A stretch of 8,566 nt of DNA from JBOGGN01 sp050744165 (lineage in GTDB: Bacteria > Actinomycetota > Acidimicrobiia > Acidimicrobiales > Palsa-688), in contig JBOGGN010000063.1 of the NCBI GenBank assembly GCA_050744165.1, positions 1-8,566 on the forward strand, written 5' to 3'. Under the pieces are notes generated by a model. The model saw only the letters and a list, made by a program, of their open reading frames with translations, had not been told where the DNA came from and ran no database searches. This document shows, piece after piece, positions 8,395-8,566 of this stretch. Within the stretch, counting starts at the first letter, position 1, and every line of letters starts with the position of its first letter. The position numbers were made by a program, and so were the translations under genes.

Positions 8395-8412
8395 GTGTTT
8401 CCGCGGAAACAC
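8395..8412. repeat. Perfect 18-base palindrome
   Basis: GTGTTTCCG is followed directly by its reverse complement CGGAAACAC. The twofold symmetry without a spacer suits a dimeric DNA-binding protein or a recombination site better than an RNA hairpin. It lies 12 bases beyond the smaller hairpin and about 200 bases from the tRNA. No function can be assigned. Confidence 0.6.
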
Positions 8413-8566
8413 GGAGCGTCACGCGGCAGCGGGTTCATCAGCTGATCCAGGCGTACGACGACTTCCGAGGGCAGAACTTGCTGTCGGCCGGATCTGGCGG
8501 CGAGAGGCGATCGAGGCGTGGACCGCGTCGCATCCTCGCCGGACCGGTCGTCCCCGCTCTAAATCG
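8413..8566. other. No recognisable gene in the window's right end
   Basis: I translated this stretch in the reading frames that stay open and found no recognisable protein, no convincing start with a ribosome binding site, and no RNA gene. Together with the remnant and repeats to its left, it looks like degraded or non-coding sequence beside a tRNA integration site. A gene continuing beyond the window cannot be ruled out. Confidence 0.4.

Noticed and set aside
8136..8438. Minus-strand frames of 87 and 100 codons reading across the tRNA
   Set aside because: Their C-termini (such as GDLNPHALAGTS and GGLEPPCPCGH) are translations of antisense tRNA, a well-known false-gene signature. The rest is Arg/Ser/Pro-rich with no domain.
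8420..8566. Possible frameshifted excisionase-like helix-turn-helix protein on the minus strand
   Set aside because: Only scattered residues in different frames are reminiscent of that family. No frame gives a continuous motif, so it cannot be supported.

Overview
The window is high-GC, with dense G/C third codon positions, GTG and TTG starts, lipoprotein signal peptides and Ser/Thr-rich linkers. This suggests an actinobacterium. The STT/TTTT-type linkers hint at an Acidimicrobiia-like lineage, but that is an inference from style and not a classification.

Positions 93-8048 hold one plus-strand gene cluster for an oligopeptide/dipeptide (Opp/Dpp) ABC importer: substrate-binding lipoprotein 1 (93-1853), ATPase D (1993-3036), ATPase F (3033-4112), permease C (4143-5126), permease B (5145-6113) and a second, divergent substrate-binding lipoprotein (about 6153-8048). 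The order A-D-F-C-B-A' inverts the common B-C-D-F order and brackets the transport machinery with two binding proteins. The D/F stop and start overlap by 4 bases, and the D-to-B spacings are 30 bases or less, so these genes are probably one transcript. The only large gap, 1854-1992, carries a perfect 30-base palindrome. It may separate abundant binding-protein mRNA from the membrane and ATPase genes.

Working model: either lipoprotein captures a peptide outside the membrane and delivers it to the B/C permease pair, and the D/F ATPase heterodimer powers import. Both ATPases have the oligo_HPY C-terminal extension with a four-cysteine cluster. The substrate cannot be read from the sequence.

Downstream lies a complete tRNA-Leu(GAG) (8109-8192) with a plausible promoter. 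On the opposite strand, a short open frame resembling the C-terminus of a serine site-specific recombinase ends inside the tRNA T-arm. This suggests that the tRNA 3' end was used as an attachment site. The last ~190 bases hold two inverted repeats and no recognisable gene.

I do not see a clearly new system. The items most worth a second look are the dual-receptor inverted cluster, the 30-base palindrome, the STT-repeat insertion in the second receptor, the H-loop variant in ATPase F, and the tRNA/recombinase scar.
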